In this document: positions 1 to 11,485 of the stretch, in pieces
Layout: each line of letters opens with the position of its first letter
Numbering within the stretch: the stretch's first letter is position 1
Source of the DNA: Cercis canadensis
Lineage: Eukaryota; Streptophyta; Magnoliopsida; Fabales; Fabaceae
NCBI GenBank assembly: GCA_003255065.1
Contig: QAOA01003028.1
Coordinates: forward strand, 1,256,351 to 1,320,350
Reading direction: 5' to 3'
DNA: 64,000 nt
Made by a program: the position numbers and the translations under genes
The notes under the pieces: generated by a model
What the model was told of the DNA's origin: nothing
The model's database searches: none
The model's input: only the letters and a program-made list of their open reading frames with translations

Positions 1-1976
1 ACAAGTAGCAGTGGATCCGCAATTGCCATCATCTCCTTCCTTCACTAATCTTGGCAGGAGATCTCTGAAGTACATGTTCCACACTTTATTATTTATATTA
101 ATAGAATTGGCGAAAGGGTGCAATACCTATTCAAAAGTTACATAAAGATTCAGTGAGGAAGCAGATAGCGCATACAAGATTTACCAACAATAGCATTGAA
201 ATATCACACTAGAAGAGACCTCATAATGGCAGAATATATACTTCCAGGGTCCAGCAAATATCTCTTAATTTAATTTGAATCTGTAAATTATTATTATATA
301 TTTTCACACTAAAAAGACATGCCGTAAGAAAATCTGAGAAAGGGCCAAACTGTTTTAAAATATGCAATTGCTGAATCCTCAAATGCAAGGAGATTGATGT
401 TTCCACTCTTTCTTTTTCCATCTTTTTCTTTTTGTTTGTTTAATCTTGGGTTGAAATGTTAATAATGTTATGAGGTATGAAGAACAATTTCTTTATCTCC
501 TTCCATGTTGCAAACTACTAACTACTACCTGCTAGGCAAAGAGTGAATTTGGTAGACTTATAGGAACAGTTATCCCGCATTCCTGGAACTCATAGTTTTG
601 TCCATTAAGTATATATTTTTAGTTTATTATTGCAAAGAAAAGAACACTTGTTACTAGCACATGTTCTTTACCTGAGGGTATTGCAAAGGTGGTAACATTG
701 GTTCAGGCAGGCCATCAGGGAAGAAAGGATGTTCATCAGGGCTCTTGTATCTACCCACCTTCAGTGTAATAGAAGCTCAATCAGGAACAATAAAATATGT
801 ATCTTGATCATTGCTTCCTATGCTTTCAGTTCCAATACCTTAGCATGAAGTTTCTCAGTTTCCTTGACCATGTACTCTACCAAGGAGCCACGGAATCCGT
901 CCATTCCGAAGGCATCCGGGTCATATGCATCTGCATTGTAACAATATTGAGCTCGCTCCAAAAGGCTAAATATAATGCTATCCTCCTGACGAATCAAAGA
1001 ATGTCTTATACTGTCAAGGGTCAAGTTTTCACTCTCATCAACCCTTTTCTTTATTGGCACTGATCTACACAAATCAATAGGCAATTTTAAAATTTGACAG
1101 ACAAAAATGGAAAGCAAAAGCCATGACATCCTTTGAATGAACTATAATAATGCATTTGTAGATTTAAGGATGAAGAAAGTAAATGTTTAAATGTTTTCTA
1201 TCTCGGATCATTAAGAACCTTCAAAACTAGAATGGAATATACTAAATATTATGATTGGACTCAGAATCTGAATATCAGCAAAACGATGAGTGACTAGAAC
1301 AGGAAAAACATGGATTTTTTTTTTTTTAAAAAAAAAAACTTCCAGAGAGATGGTGATGCTAGGTTTCTAATGATTAACTAACACCTAAATTCAGGGCATA
1401 ATGGCTACTTGCATTGCAACTGAATTCCACATGTAGATCATTATAATTAAAAAATAAAAAAGAAAGACTAAAGCAGTTAATGGTTTCCATCAAGGAGATA
1501 CAATACAGTCCACCAATTTCCATTGAACACAATAAGACCACGGAATTAAAGGGGGAATACACAACAGAGCAATAAAACATGGTGAGGAAATGCATAATTG
1601 CAACTCTACAGATCCAAAATGAGTTGCTATAGAAATATAAGCATCTAAACGACCCAATTTCCCATCAATCAAATTACAAGGCAAGAAACCAACTGTGATT
1701 ACAATTACACTCGAACACTTGGCAGAAATGAGTCAAATAACAGAATCAAAACAATTAACTTTCTTCAGTGTAACAATGAAATTTCATGACCCTATCGAGA
1801 AGCTGAACTCAGTATGCATACCCAGTGGAAGTGGCAAATGCCTGAAGACAAAGATTGCCCCTTTTCACAGAATATGAACTGGGCTTGACCCAAAAGCAAG
1901 TTTTGCGATTTTGCGATCTTGAAGAGTCCGGCACACGAGGCGCAGAGATGGTGGCTCTTACCAGCTTAGCCTCCAT
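1..1976 (-). CDS. CM1: Chorismate mutase, plastidic CM1 type (5' part, runs off window)
   Basis: Chorismate mutase converts chorismate to prephenate, the first step towards phenylalanine and tyrosine, in plastids. Four exons are visible on the minus strand: 1976-1822 (start ATG at 1976), 1064-839, 758-672 and 126 to beyond base 1. All introns are GT-AG and phases agree. Exon 1 encodes about 51 residues rich in Ser, Arg and Lys and poor in acid, as expected of a transit peptide. Exon 2 has [20 protein letters not shown] followed by [14 protein letters not shown], the catalytic helix region. Exon 3 has [19 protein letters not shown] and exon 4 has [20 protein letters not shown]. The KKRVDESE stretch and the transit peptide point to plastidic CM1 rather than cytosolic CM2. 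The C-terminal half lies outside the window. From memory the Arabidopsis orthologue is At3g29200. Confidence 0.93.
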
Positions 1977-3889
1977 TGGAAAAAGAGAGTAAAAAATGCG
2001 TTGGAAGACGAAACTACCAAAGAAGGATGAAGCATTAATTGCGTGGGAAAGAAGTGAGAAATTGTCCCAAAAAAGAGGAGTTTGGCGCTTTGAAAGTGGG
2101 TGAAGAGACTCAAGTCAAGGAGGGTAGGTGTTGAGAAGAAGTAGGTGGGCGATGGGTCATAGGGTGTGGGTGGATCGCCGAGTGCGTCCGTCAACAATGA
2201 CAACGTAGAATTGAACTGTGGAGTCGCATGTTTGGAGTTTGGTAAGCTCAAGGACATGGATGCCACTGACGGAACCAAATATTCTGTCAAGTAACAACCA
2301 CTCAACCCTCACATGTGGCTCATGGGCCATGGCCAAAAGAAAAACCATATTAGGGGAAAAAAAAAAACCCCAAATAATAGCCACGTTCTCCCTTGATTGA
2401 TTGATTCTTCGTCAAGGTAAGTAAGAATTAAAAGAGGTAGTTCACTTGGTCCCAATAAAAGGTTCTTTTTGTTAAAAAATTTTTTTTTATTTGAAATCTC
2501 TTATTAATGAAATAAGAGTTTTAAAATATTATTTACACAAAATTATAGTTATTGGTGTTTTGACAATGAGACTCTTAGAGTATAATGACCCATCCTAAGT
2601 TTGATAAATTTAATTTTCTCGTTAAAGTTAAACTCTGATTCTTGAATTAAAAAAAGGAATAAACCACTTATTTTTTTTAATTAAAATAAAGTATCACATG
2701 AAATTGCACACTACATTTTTTTTTATTTTTAAAATATATATAAACTTTCTTCATTAATTTTTATTACAACAATCTTTTTTAAGAACAACTTCTCTTTCAT
2801 TGCTGGTTTTTCAATGATGCTAAGCTATTCTTTTTTATTTGGGAGAGATTTTGAGTGGATTCTAGTGCTACCTACACTATAATTTTGATATCATTGTAAA
2901 TATTTCAAAAAATTAAGACACTTAGTGTCATTAAAATATCAAAATGGTTGACGAAATTTAAGTTTATTAGGATTAAAAAAATTGAAAGAATTTTGACAAA
3001 TTTTAAATATGTTTTTTGACATTTTTTTTATCATGTCATTTTTGTGAGAATGTAATACCCTTGATTTCTTTATTATTACAAAAAGCTTTGATTTTTGAAA
3101 AAAAGTTTCAATTTAACTAAATAGAACTAACTTTTTTGAAAGAATGTGTGTGTTTATGTCAAGGTATAAGAAGTTTACTTATAATTTTTTTAATTCATTT
3201 ATAAATAGAATATCTTTGACTATACTACAATGGTAGAATAATTTAGGTTGGTAACTTGGTATTGTTCCAAACATTACTCTTCACTAGGCCCATCTTAATA
3301 AATGTAAGCCATATTAATAAACCTACCAACCTTCAAAATGTCGGCTACCTCATTAAATAGCCATTTTAATAACTTCATAAAAAGACAAACCATAATTTAA
3401 ATCTCAAATAATGCAATGGAATCTTAATTTAATTGGTTTATATAATAAAACAAGTGGAGATTAAACTTAGCTGTCCTAACTTGTAATTTATACTTTGATT
3501 TGTTTCTAGATCTGATCTGCTACTAAAACTTTACATGTTTTTGTCTTTTAAGGAGAAGTCAAATCCAATATGAGATATGCCTTTGCAGAGCAAAAGACTT
3601 AATCAACACGTTACGTAACCCAAAATATAGCTTTAATTGAGTGGAATATGATATAGTGTTTTGACACACTAATAAATCTTTTTATTTAAGTGACCCAAAA
3701 TAGTTATCTTTAATTGTAACTATCATTTTCACGGCAATTTCCCTGTATTTTTTTTACATTACCCACGCCCATAAAATAGCTATCATTGAGCATAAGATTT
3801 AATGAAAAACTTTAGGAGCTAAGATGATTTGATAATATTTTTCATATTTTAATGAAAGAATATTAATTACAAATATATATAAGCAACAT

Positions 3890-3947
3890 TATATACGCTC
3901 AAAAAAAAAATTTAAGGNTACTCTCAAAAAAAAAAATTTAAGGATGC
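3890..3947. repeat. Short direct duplication around an N
   Basis: A block of about 24 bases made of ctc, an A-run and tttaagg occurs on both sides of the N at 3918. The copies are nearly identical. It looks like a contig overlap that was not merged. Confidence 0.6.
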
Positions 3948-4190
3948 ATTTCTAGTGTAAAGAGTTTTACTCTGCCTAATTACTTAATTGGTGTGGCATT
4001 TTCTTATTTACTAATAGATAAAATTTAAATTGTAAAAGACTATAAAAACCCAGGATAAAGTATGAAAGATAGCCACTTCTATAATACACAATATAATGTA
4101 TACACAAACACAATCAAGCACAATTGACGAAACTAACCCCAGAATTCAGTTCCATTGGGAAAAAAATGTTGAAAGTGTGAGTTAATATTG

Positions 4191-4941
4191 AAAGAATTGA
4201 CAAATTTTGAGTTTAATTAGGTCAATAGTATCCTCTATTTTAAGTCAATTTGTTTGACTATATAATTTTAATCAATTTTTTAAAATTTTTACAATGATAC
4301 CAAAATAATAAATGAGTTCTTCCACCTATAATTGTTGTATTAGATTATGCATACAAAGCTAGATATAACATTGTGTATTGTAAAATTGGTTATGAAAAAT
4401 ATACTTTTAAGATGAGAAATGTGATTGTGTCTTTTATAAATTATTTTAATTATTAAAAGACCTAGCAATTAATAAAAAGTTAATTATAAAAAAGTGCTAA
4501 ATATACCTCTCTTTCAGGAACAATGTCAAGAAATATCTAAATATACTTTTACTCTCTTCATAGTGNAAAGAATTGACAAATTTTGAGTTTAATTAGGTCA
4601 ATAGTATCCTCTATTTTAAGTCAATTTGTTTGACTATATAATTTTAATCAATTTTTAAAATTTTTTGCGATGATACTAAAATAAAAAATGAGTTCTCCCA
4701 CCTGTAATTGGTTGTATTAGATTATGCATACAAAACACGATATAACATTGTGTATTGTAGAATTGGTCATGAAAAATATACTTTTAAGATGAGAAATGTG
4801 ATTGTATCTTTTATAAATTATTTTAATTATTAAAAGACCCAGCAATTAATAAAAATTTAATTATAAAAAAGTACTAAATATACCTCTCTTTCAAGAACAA
4901 TGTCAAGAAATATCTAAATATACTTTTACTCTCTTCATAGT
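4191..4941. repeat. 375-bp direct tandem duplication split by an N
   Basis: Bases 4191-4565 and 4567-4941 are two direct copies separated by the single N at 4566. They start with aaagaattgacaaatttt and end with ctctcttcatagtg. They differ by a few per cent, with substitutions and small indels, so this is not an exact copying error. Two diverged haplotypes joined end to end, or an old tandem duplication, would both fit. The N favours the first. Confidence 0.75.
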
Positions 4942-4972
<31 letters not shown>

Positions 4973-5330
4973 NTTGCTATTCATAGAATAGAATTAGAAC
5001 AAGTTGATGTTGCAGGGCCAAGACTGGACCATTAATTTACATTTCCACATTGTTGTGGAGGCCTGTCATTACATCTTGGGCCAATATTTTGTGTCCATAG
5101 CTTTCGATTGTTCAACCCAATAATTCCACAACCACAACCTGTGCTATGGCAAACAACGTTCGAGGCGAGCTTGGTCCAGATTACATAACCTGTGTGGTTG
5201 GGGATTAGAGTCCAGATAGACTTACCTTCTTCGTCTTCTTGGTCTCAATGGTCCTCATCTTTTCTATTTTCAGCGAAAGAAAAAAGCTTGCGAAGTTGAT
5301 CTTTTTCGAGCAAGGCCAGAAGAGTGCATA

Positions 5331-5416
5331 ATGCAAATTTCAGCTATTTCTTCTTCCATTAAACTAGATTAGCTATGTCTTCTTCCTTCTTAGCTAAACC
5401 CTTCAAATTGGTTTAG
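5331..5416 (+). promoter_or_regulatory. Two small upstream ORFs ahead of the PPR start
   Basis: Two 13-codon ORFs lie just upstream of the PPR coding region: 5331-5372 (MQISAISSSIKLD) and 5375-5416 (MSSSFLAKPFKLV). The first starts with the same atgcaaatttca that recurs inside the PPR N-terminus near 5459. If the transcript begins upstream of 5331, both would precede the main start and could lower its translation. The transcription start is not visible, so this is inference. Confidence 0.35.
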
Positions 5417-5443
5417 CCATTTTTGTTCTATTTCCCTTTGTTG

Positions 5444-7261
5444 ATGCTCTTTTCCATGATGCAAATTTCAGTACCAGTGCGAACCCCAACATGGTTTTCA
5501 AGACGAAGACTCCTTGAAGAGAAGCTCTATGACCTCCATAAATGCACTAACCTTGACCAGATAAAGCAAATTCATGCCCAGATTCTTAAAGCGGATATTC
5601 ACCAAGACCTCTATGTGGCGCCCAAACTAATAGCTGCTTTCTCTCTTTGCCGCCAGATTGTGTTGGCAGTGAACGTTTTCAATCAAATTCCAGAACCCAA
5701 TGTGCATGTGTATAATACTCTGATCAGAGCTCATGCTCAAAACTCCCAGCCATCTCAGGCCTTTGAAACTTTCTTTGAAATGCAGATGAGTGGGGTGTAT
5801 CCTGATAATTTCACATATCCATATCTCTTAAAGGCTTGTAGTGGGCACTCTTGGTTTCCTGTGATTCAAATGATCCATTCCCATATTGAGAAAGTTGGGT
5901 TTTATGCGGATATATTTGTGCCCAATTCGCTGATTGATACTTATTCAAAATGTGGACCCTTTGGCCTGAATGCGGCAAGGAGCTTGTTCATGGCGATGAA
6001 CCAACGAGATACTGTAACTTGGAATTCTATGATTGGTGGGTTGGTGAAAGCTGGTGAATTGGATGAAGCTTGCCAGTTGTTTGATGAAATGCCTGAGAGA
6101 GATATGGTTAGTTGGAATACAATGTTAGATGGGTATGCTAAGGCGGGAGAAATGAACAAAGCATTCGAATTGTTTGAGAAGATGCCTGAGAGAAATATTA
6201 TCTCTTGGTCGACTATGGTTTGTGGTTATAGTAAAGCTGGGGATATGGTTATGGCAAGAATGCTGTTTGATAAAAGTCCTGTAAAGAACTTGGTACTTTG
6301 GACTACAATAGTTTCTGGGTATGCTGAGAAGGGTCTTAAAAAGGAGGCAACTGCCTTGTATAATCAAATGGAAGAAGCTAGATTGAAGCCTGATGATGGG
6401 ACTCTGATAAGTATTTTGGCTGCATGTGCAGAGTCTGGAATGCTCGGGTTGGGCAAGAAAATTCACACCTCCATCAAGAGGTCTAGATTTAGATGTAGTA
6501 CTACAGTGTCCAATGCATTGATTGATATGTATGCCAAGTGCGGTTGTTTGGATCCTGCATTTAGCATCTTTAATGAAATGGCAAAGAAAGATGTGGTATC
6601 TTGGAATGCCATGCTCCATGGGTTTGCCATGCATGGACATGGCAAGAGAGCACTACAACTTTTCTCTAGGATGATACATGAAGGATTTAAACCTGATAAA
6701 CTTACATTCATTGGCCTTTTATGTGCTTGCACCCATACAGGCCTTGTTGATGAGGGCCGTAAATACTTCTATTCAATGGAGAAAGTGTATGGGATTGTTC
6801 CCCAAGTGGAGCACCATGGTTGCATGATTGACCTTCTGGGCCGCGGGGGGCATCTAAAGGAAGCTTTTGAGCTTTTGCGTAGTATGCCAATGGAACCAAA
6901 TGCCATTATATTGGGCACTCTTTTGGGGGCTTGCCGGAAGCATAATGCCGTAGAACTTGCAAGAGCTGTGTCTGATTATCTGTTTAGATTGGAACCATCA
7001 GATCCTGGAAATTTCTCCCTTTTGTCAAATATTTATGCTCAAGCAGGGGATTGGGGCGGTGTTGCCGATGTAAGGTTGCAAATGAAGAGTACAGGAGGTC
7101 AAAAGCCATCCGGGGCTAGTTCCATTGAGGTGGAACAAGAGATGCATGAATTTACAGTATTTGATACGTCACACCCTAAATCAGATGACATATATCACAT
7201 GATTGACAGATTGGTACAGGGCCTGAGGCAGGTTGGATATGTTCCAAAAGTGAATGAATAG
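5444..7261 (+). CDS. Pentatricopeptide repeat protein, PLS class, E subgroup
   Basis: PPR proteins bind RNA in mitochondria or chloroplasts and guide editing, splicing or stability. This is a single-exon gene of 605 codons. The first in-frame ATG is at 5444; the open frame upstream begins with a non-ATG codon. After a basic N-terminus (RTPTWFSRRRLLEEKL), which fits organelle import, there are about a dozen repeats with PLS hallmarks such as PNVHVYNTLIRAHAQ, DTVTWNSMIGGLVKAGELDE and DVVSWNAMLHGFAMHGHGKR. The C-terminus carries E/E+ motifs (KPSGASSIEVEQEMHEFTVF, then HPKSDDIYHMIDRL) and stops without a DYW deaminase domain. It matches my memory of At3g29230 over its whole length. The next plus-strand gene (DUF179) is also its neighbour in Arabidopsis, with the retroelement block inserted between them here. 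Confidence 0.95.
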   Translation: MLFSMMQISVPVRTPTWFSRRRLLEEKLYDLHKCTNLDQIKQIHAQILKADIHQDLYVAPKLIAAFSLCRQIVLAVNVFNQIPEPNVHVYNTLIRAHAQNSQPSQAFETFFEMQMSGVYPDNFTYPYLLKACSGHSWFPVIQMIHSHIEKVGFYADIFVPNSLIDTYSKCGPFGLNAARSLFMAMNQRDTVTWNSMIGGLVKAGELDEACQLFDEMPERDMVSWNTMLDGYAKAGEMNKAFELFEKMPERNIISWSTMVCGYSKAGDMVMARMLFDKSPVKNLVLWTTIVSGYAEKGLKKEATALYNQMEEARLKPDDGTLISILAACAESGMLGLGKKIHTSIKRSRFRCSTTVSNALIDMYAKCGCLDPAFSIFNEMAKKDVVSWNAMLHGFAMHGHGKRALQLFSRMIHEGFKPDKLTFIGLLCACTHTGLVDEGRKYFYSMEKVYGIVPQVEHHGCMIDLLGRGGHLKEAFELLRSMPMEPNAIILGTLLGACRKHNAVELARAVSDYLFRLEPSDPGNFSLLSNIYAQAGDWGGVADVRLQMKSTGGQKPSGASSIEVEQEMHEFTVFDTSHPKSDDIYHMIDRLVQGLRQVGYVPKVNE

Positions 7262-7796
7262 AAAGTGATGAATGTGATGTTCGGGTTGTTTGGACAGCTG
7301 AACTGATCCTTATATTGCGGTTGATGAATGTGATAATTTTGTTGAATGCTTTGCTGTTTTATACAAAAACAAAAGAGGAAAAGAATGTTGTATCCATTGT
7401 TAATTGAGCGCCAAAGGAAAAGTTGTATCAATGGATGAATGTATGCTTACATTGAAAGCATTCTGCTAAGGCTGACATGAGCAATTTTGTGAAGTCAGAG
7501 CAAAGGAACATTTTGAAACATTGTAGAGTGAAAGCTTGTCTACTAGTTGTTCTGGAAAGTAAGCTCTTCTTCACATATGTATACTAGATAGCATTTCCCG
7601 TGTCACTTATATTTTTTGACTCTTGATCATAATAGAAGTTTCTGATCATTGAAGATCTTTATGATTTGATTCTAATTTTCTCTACTGCAGAAAGAACTGT
7701 CTTCAGTAGTATTAGTTCTGATATCTGATCACACCTCCAATTCTCCCTAAAAGCTATAGCCACACCAAGATCACACTGAAGCCCTCTTTGTTTCTT
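7262..7796. other. 3' flank of the PPR gene
   Basis: AT-rich sequence following the PPR stop. It presumably includes the 3' UTR. No other gene is seen. Confidence 0.5.
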
Positions 7797-7861
7797 TGAT
7801 TTTTGCTAATGTGCAGACAGGTTTCTCAGTCCTTTTCTCTCCATTTCTTATTGGTAGGCAT
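7797..7861 (+). repeat. About 62-bp host-like segment repeated on the far side of the retroelement
   Basis: The stretch beginning tttgatttttgctaatgtgc directly abuts the LTR. It recurs at about 13105-13168 and 17898-17961, where it continues into longer host-like sequence. The copies differ at about four positions. A Copia target-site duplication is normally 5 bp, so this long flanking repeat needs another origin. Confidence 0.75.
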
Positions 7862-8526
7862 TGTTAGAAAAACGATAATGAAAACTAACTAGATTGGCTT
7901 TGAGGCGTGAACAATTACACTGTCTTGAGTGTAATATTGCTTCTCTATAAAAGTAAGTTACCCAATGATACAACAAAACCCTCAAAAACTCTCAATGAAA
8001 AAGTGAATTTTAATGCATTAGGGAGTTCCCTTTTATAGAGTTAAAAAGTCACTAATGAACAAATATAATTGGTCAGTAATTAACAGACATAATTGTCTAT
8101 TCGGAATAGACATAATTGTTTGTTCGGAATAGTTACAATTGTCTGTTCGAAATAGACACAACAGTCTATTTGAAACAGACACAATAGTCTGTTTGAAACA
8201 GACACAATTGTCTATTCGAGTTTACTTATCCGAACATGTTAACTTAATTAACCACAATCCGAATCGAGTCAAACTAACTCGACCCGGTCCGATCCAGATA
8301 TTAAAACCAATGTTAAAATATTTGTCAAATCAAAGTGCCCAAGTGCCAATCAAATATCATTAATGAGCTTTGACTTGTTAGGCTATTTGGGCTTGCCAAA
8401 TGGGTTTGTGCCCATTTAACTAAAATTACTTTATAATTTTAGTTTACCTTTACAAAGCCTTTTACATATTCTAATTTAACCAATGTGAGACTTGGTTAAT
8501 TATAAGCATATTTACAAACTATTTCA
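7862..8526 (-). mobile_element. Copia-type LTR (3' LTR of a minus-strand element)
   Basis: A 665-bp LTR reading TGTTAG at its left end and TTTCA at its right end on the plus strand. Just inside it, at about 8527-8541, lies a purine-rich tract on the element's sense strand (AGTGGAGGAATAT), the expected polypurine tract. The LTR holds a small tandem repeat. I find no partner LTR at the other end of the element within the window, so its age cannot be read from LTR divergence. Confidence 0.75.
8075..8222. repeat. Minisatellite inside the LTR
   Basis: About five to six imperfect copies of a unit of about 24 bp, built on the pattern gaatagacacaattgtctgt and its variants. The unit is partly palindromic (acaattgt). 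It explains an apparent open frame here, which is not a gene. Confidence 0.7.
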
Positions 8527-11485
8527 ATATTCCTCCACTAGTTTGTAAACTAAGTCATTCACTATAAAAATGATGCATATAAGAAGGTATCTTACAAGTT
8601 TAAACCTTAAAATTAGTATAAATATCTAAGGATGCTAATGAAGTACTTGGTGTCCGAAGATTAAACCAAGACTCCTTGCTATTAGGATCAAGATATCATA
8701 CATATCATATTTATACAATTTTTCCAAAGAAGTTTTAACAGCTCTAGCACTATTTAAATGGCTATAATTCTAATTTTCTGTGAATATTTTCAAAAAGGTA
8801 AAATTCATTAAACTTCTGTTGAAGCAGCACCACTTCATATTCACATAGGTGGAGTTCATTTCATTGTCCTTGTTACTTCAGACAAAAACAATTTCATTAA
8901 GAGCTAAGTTCATCCTCTCAACGTAACAGTAAACACTAACCTTATGTTCTGTATAAGACTCCTCTTAATTAGTGCTAAATCAGACACGTATCAATGACTT
9001 GTTGTTACTCATTAAACTTTAGTAATTACTAATTTGTAATTCAAAGTTGGGTTATCATCATTGGCGTCTTGAGGGTTCAATTTAGTCCCATACTACATGT
9101 TGTCCTCCATACCATATCTCTTGGTAAAGATTTGGTAAAAGGATCAGCCAAATTATTTGCAGATTTCACATAGAGAAGTGAAATGGTACCACTTGATATC
9201 AATTCTCTAATATAATCATGTCTTAGACTAATATGTCTTGACTTTCCATTATACATGTTATTGAAAGCACAAAACATTGTATCCTCACTATCACAGTGTA
9301 TGTAAACAGATAGCATTGATTGTGGTCACAACTCAATTTCAAACAACATGTTTTTAAACTACTCAGCTTCCTTACCCGCAGCAGCCAAAGTAATAAACTC
9401 TGCCTCCATGGTAGAATGAGAATGACATGTTTGTTTCTTAGATACCCAACATATGACACATCTAACTAGTGTAAATATCCAACTTGTAGTTGTGATACTT
9501 TCACCAGCTCTTGTTATCCAGCTTGCATCTGAATAACCTTCTAGTACAGCAGGAAAATTTGTATAAGATAACTTTAGGTTTGCAGCACTTTTCAAGTATC
9601 CAAATACCCTTCGAACTACTTCCCAATGTTCTGTACTAGGACTACTTGTAAATCTTGACAATTTGCATACAGCAAAAGCAATATCTGGTCTTGTACAATG
9701 CATTGCATACATCAAGCTTCCTATAACACTGACATATTTCAATTGTTCTATAGGTCTACAAATATTTTTCACAAGTTTTACACTAATATCATATAGAGTA
9801 CTGTATTCTCTAATTTTAAGATGACCAAAGTTGCTCAAATTTTTTTCTATGTAATGAGTTTGACTTAAAGTAAACCCATGATCATGCTTAGTAACTTTGA
9901 TACCCCAAATTGTATCCACCTCATTAAGATTTTTCATCTTAAATTTTAAGGTTAGAAACCTTTTAGTTTCATTTATACCATGCATGTTGGTACCAAAGAT
10001 AAACATATCATCTACATAGAGGCTAACTATAACTCCATAATCTTGAGTAAACTTGGAATAAATACATTTGTCAGCAGTATTATGTCTAAACCTAACAGAC
10101 AAAATTGCTAAATCAAATTTTTCATGTCATTGTTTAGGAGCTTGTTTAAGACCATACAAAGATTTTACAAGCTTGCACACCTTGTGTTCATTTTCAAGAA
10201 GAACAAAATCTTCAGGTTGTTGCATGTAAACTTCTTCCTTTAAATCACTATTTAAAAATGCTGTTTTAACATCCATTTGATGTACATGCAATTTATATAT
10301 AGATGTCAAAGCAAAAAGAACTCTAATGGATGTTATTTTAGCAACTGGAGCATAGGTATCAAAATAATCTAGATCTTTTTTTTGAGTAAAACCTTTTGCA
10401 ACTAGTCTTGCTTTAAAGGTTTGGCTTCGAGCCAGGTGGTAAGTCAACTAAGACCCAAGTATTATTAGACATTATTGAGTCAATTTCATCATTCACAGCT
10501 TCTTTCCAGAAAGTTGCATCTCTAGAAGTCATTGCTTCTTCAAAAGTTTTGGGCTCATTCTCAATGTTTAATAATATCTTTACATTTTTACTAATCCGAT
10601 TTCTACTACCTTTTACCAAAAAAGTAATGAAATCAGGATCAAGACTTTTCTCTTTTCTCGGCCTTTGACTTCTTCTAGGTTCAGATGGTTCAGTTACTTG
10701 TTTTCTCTTACCCTTAGCAAGAGGATTAAGAATATCAGAACTATTTTGATCCTGTGAATTTTGTGGTTCATGCATACCACTTTCTAGCTCATGTATACCA
10801 CTTTCAAGTTCATATACAATTTGATCTAATATAAATTTTTCTTCAAAAAATTCAACATGAATAGATTCTATAATAACATTAGACTCTAAATTTAGAAGTC
10901 TATATGCTTTGGAATTTTGTGCATAACCAACAAAAACACTTTTAATTCCTCTTGACCTTAATTTGGTTCTTTGAGAAACAAGAAGTCTATAGAATACAAC
11001 ACACTCCCACATTTTAAAATAATTCAAATTTGGTTTCCTTCCATTCCAAATTTCATATGGTGAAATATGTGTTTTCTTGGAATGAACTTTGTTATGAATG
11101 TGACACACAGTAAGTAAAGCTTCACCCCACAAGTTATATGGTAACTTAGCATTTAAAAACATATCATTTAACATATCAACTAGGGTTCTATTTTTCTTTT
11201 TTGCTAGCCATTCTGCTGGGGTATAAAAGGGGCAATTTTTTGATGGATTATTCCATTTTTTTTTATAGAATTTATCAAACTCTGTAGAGAAATATTATCC
11301 ACCTCTATCACTCCGAATTATTTTAATTTTTCTTTCTTTTTGATTATCTACCACATATTTAAATTCCTTAAATCTTTCAAAGGCCTCATCTTATGTTCTC
11401 AATAGATATACATATAAAAATCGAGAACAATCACCTATAAATGTAATGAAATACCTTTTTCCTCCTCTGGTTAATTTACCATTTA

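Larger units (their letters stand above)
1977..5330. other. Intergenic region between CM1 and the PPR gene
   Basis: Divergent intergenic DNA. The first 400 bases or so upstream of CM1 are less AT-rich and probably hold its promoter and 5' UTR, but I see no clear core element. From about 2400 on it is very AT-rich, with poly-A and poly-T runs and no coding signal. It carries two duplicated blocks next to single N bases (listed separately) and a poly-T tract near 4944-4972. The last 300 bases (about 5000-5330) are again less AT-rich and probably belong to the PPR promoter. Confidence 0.6.

Noticed and set aside
1374-2400. Several short open frames upstream of chorismate mutase
   Set aside because: They overlap the CM1 intron and exon 1 in other frames or lie in the promoter. 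None looks like a protein, whereas the spliced CM1 model explains the region.
8139-8363. 74-codon open frame in the LTR
   Set aside because: It reads through the minisatellite (repeated SLFETDT-like residues) and has no other protein character.
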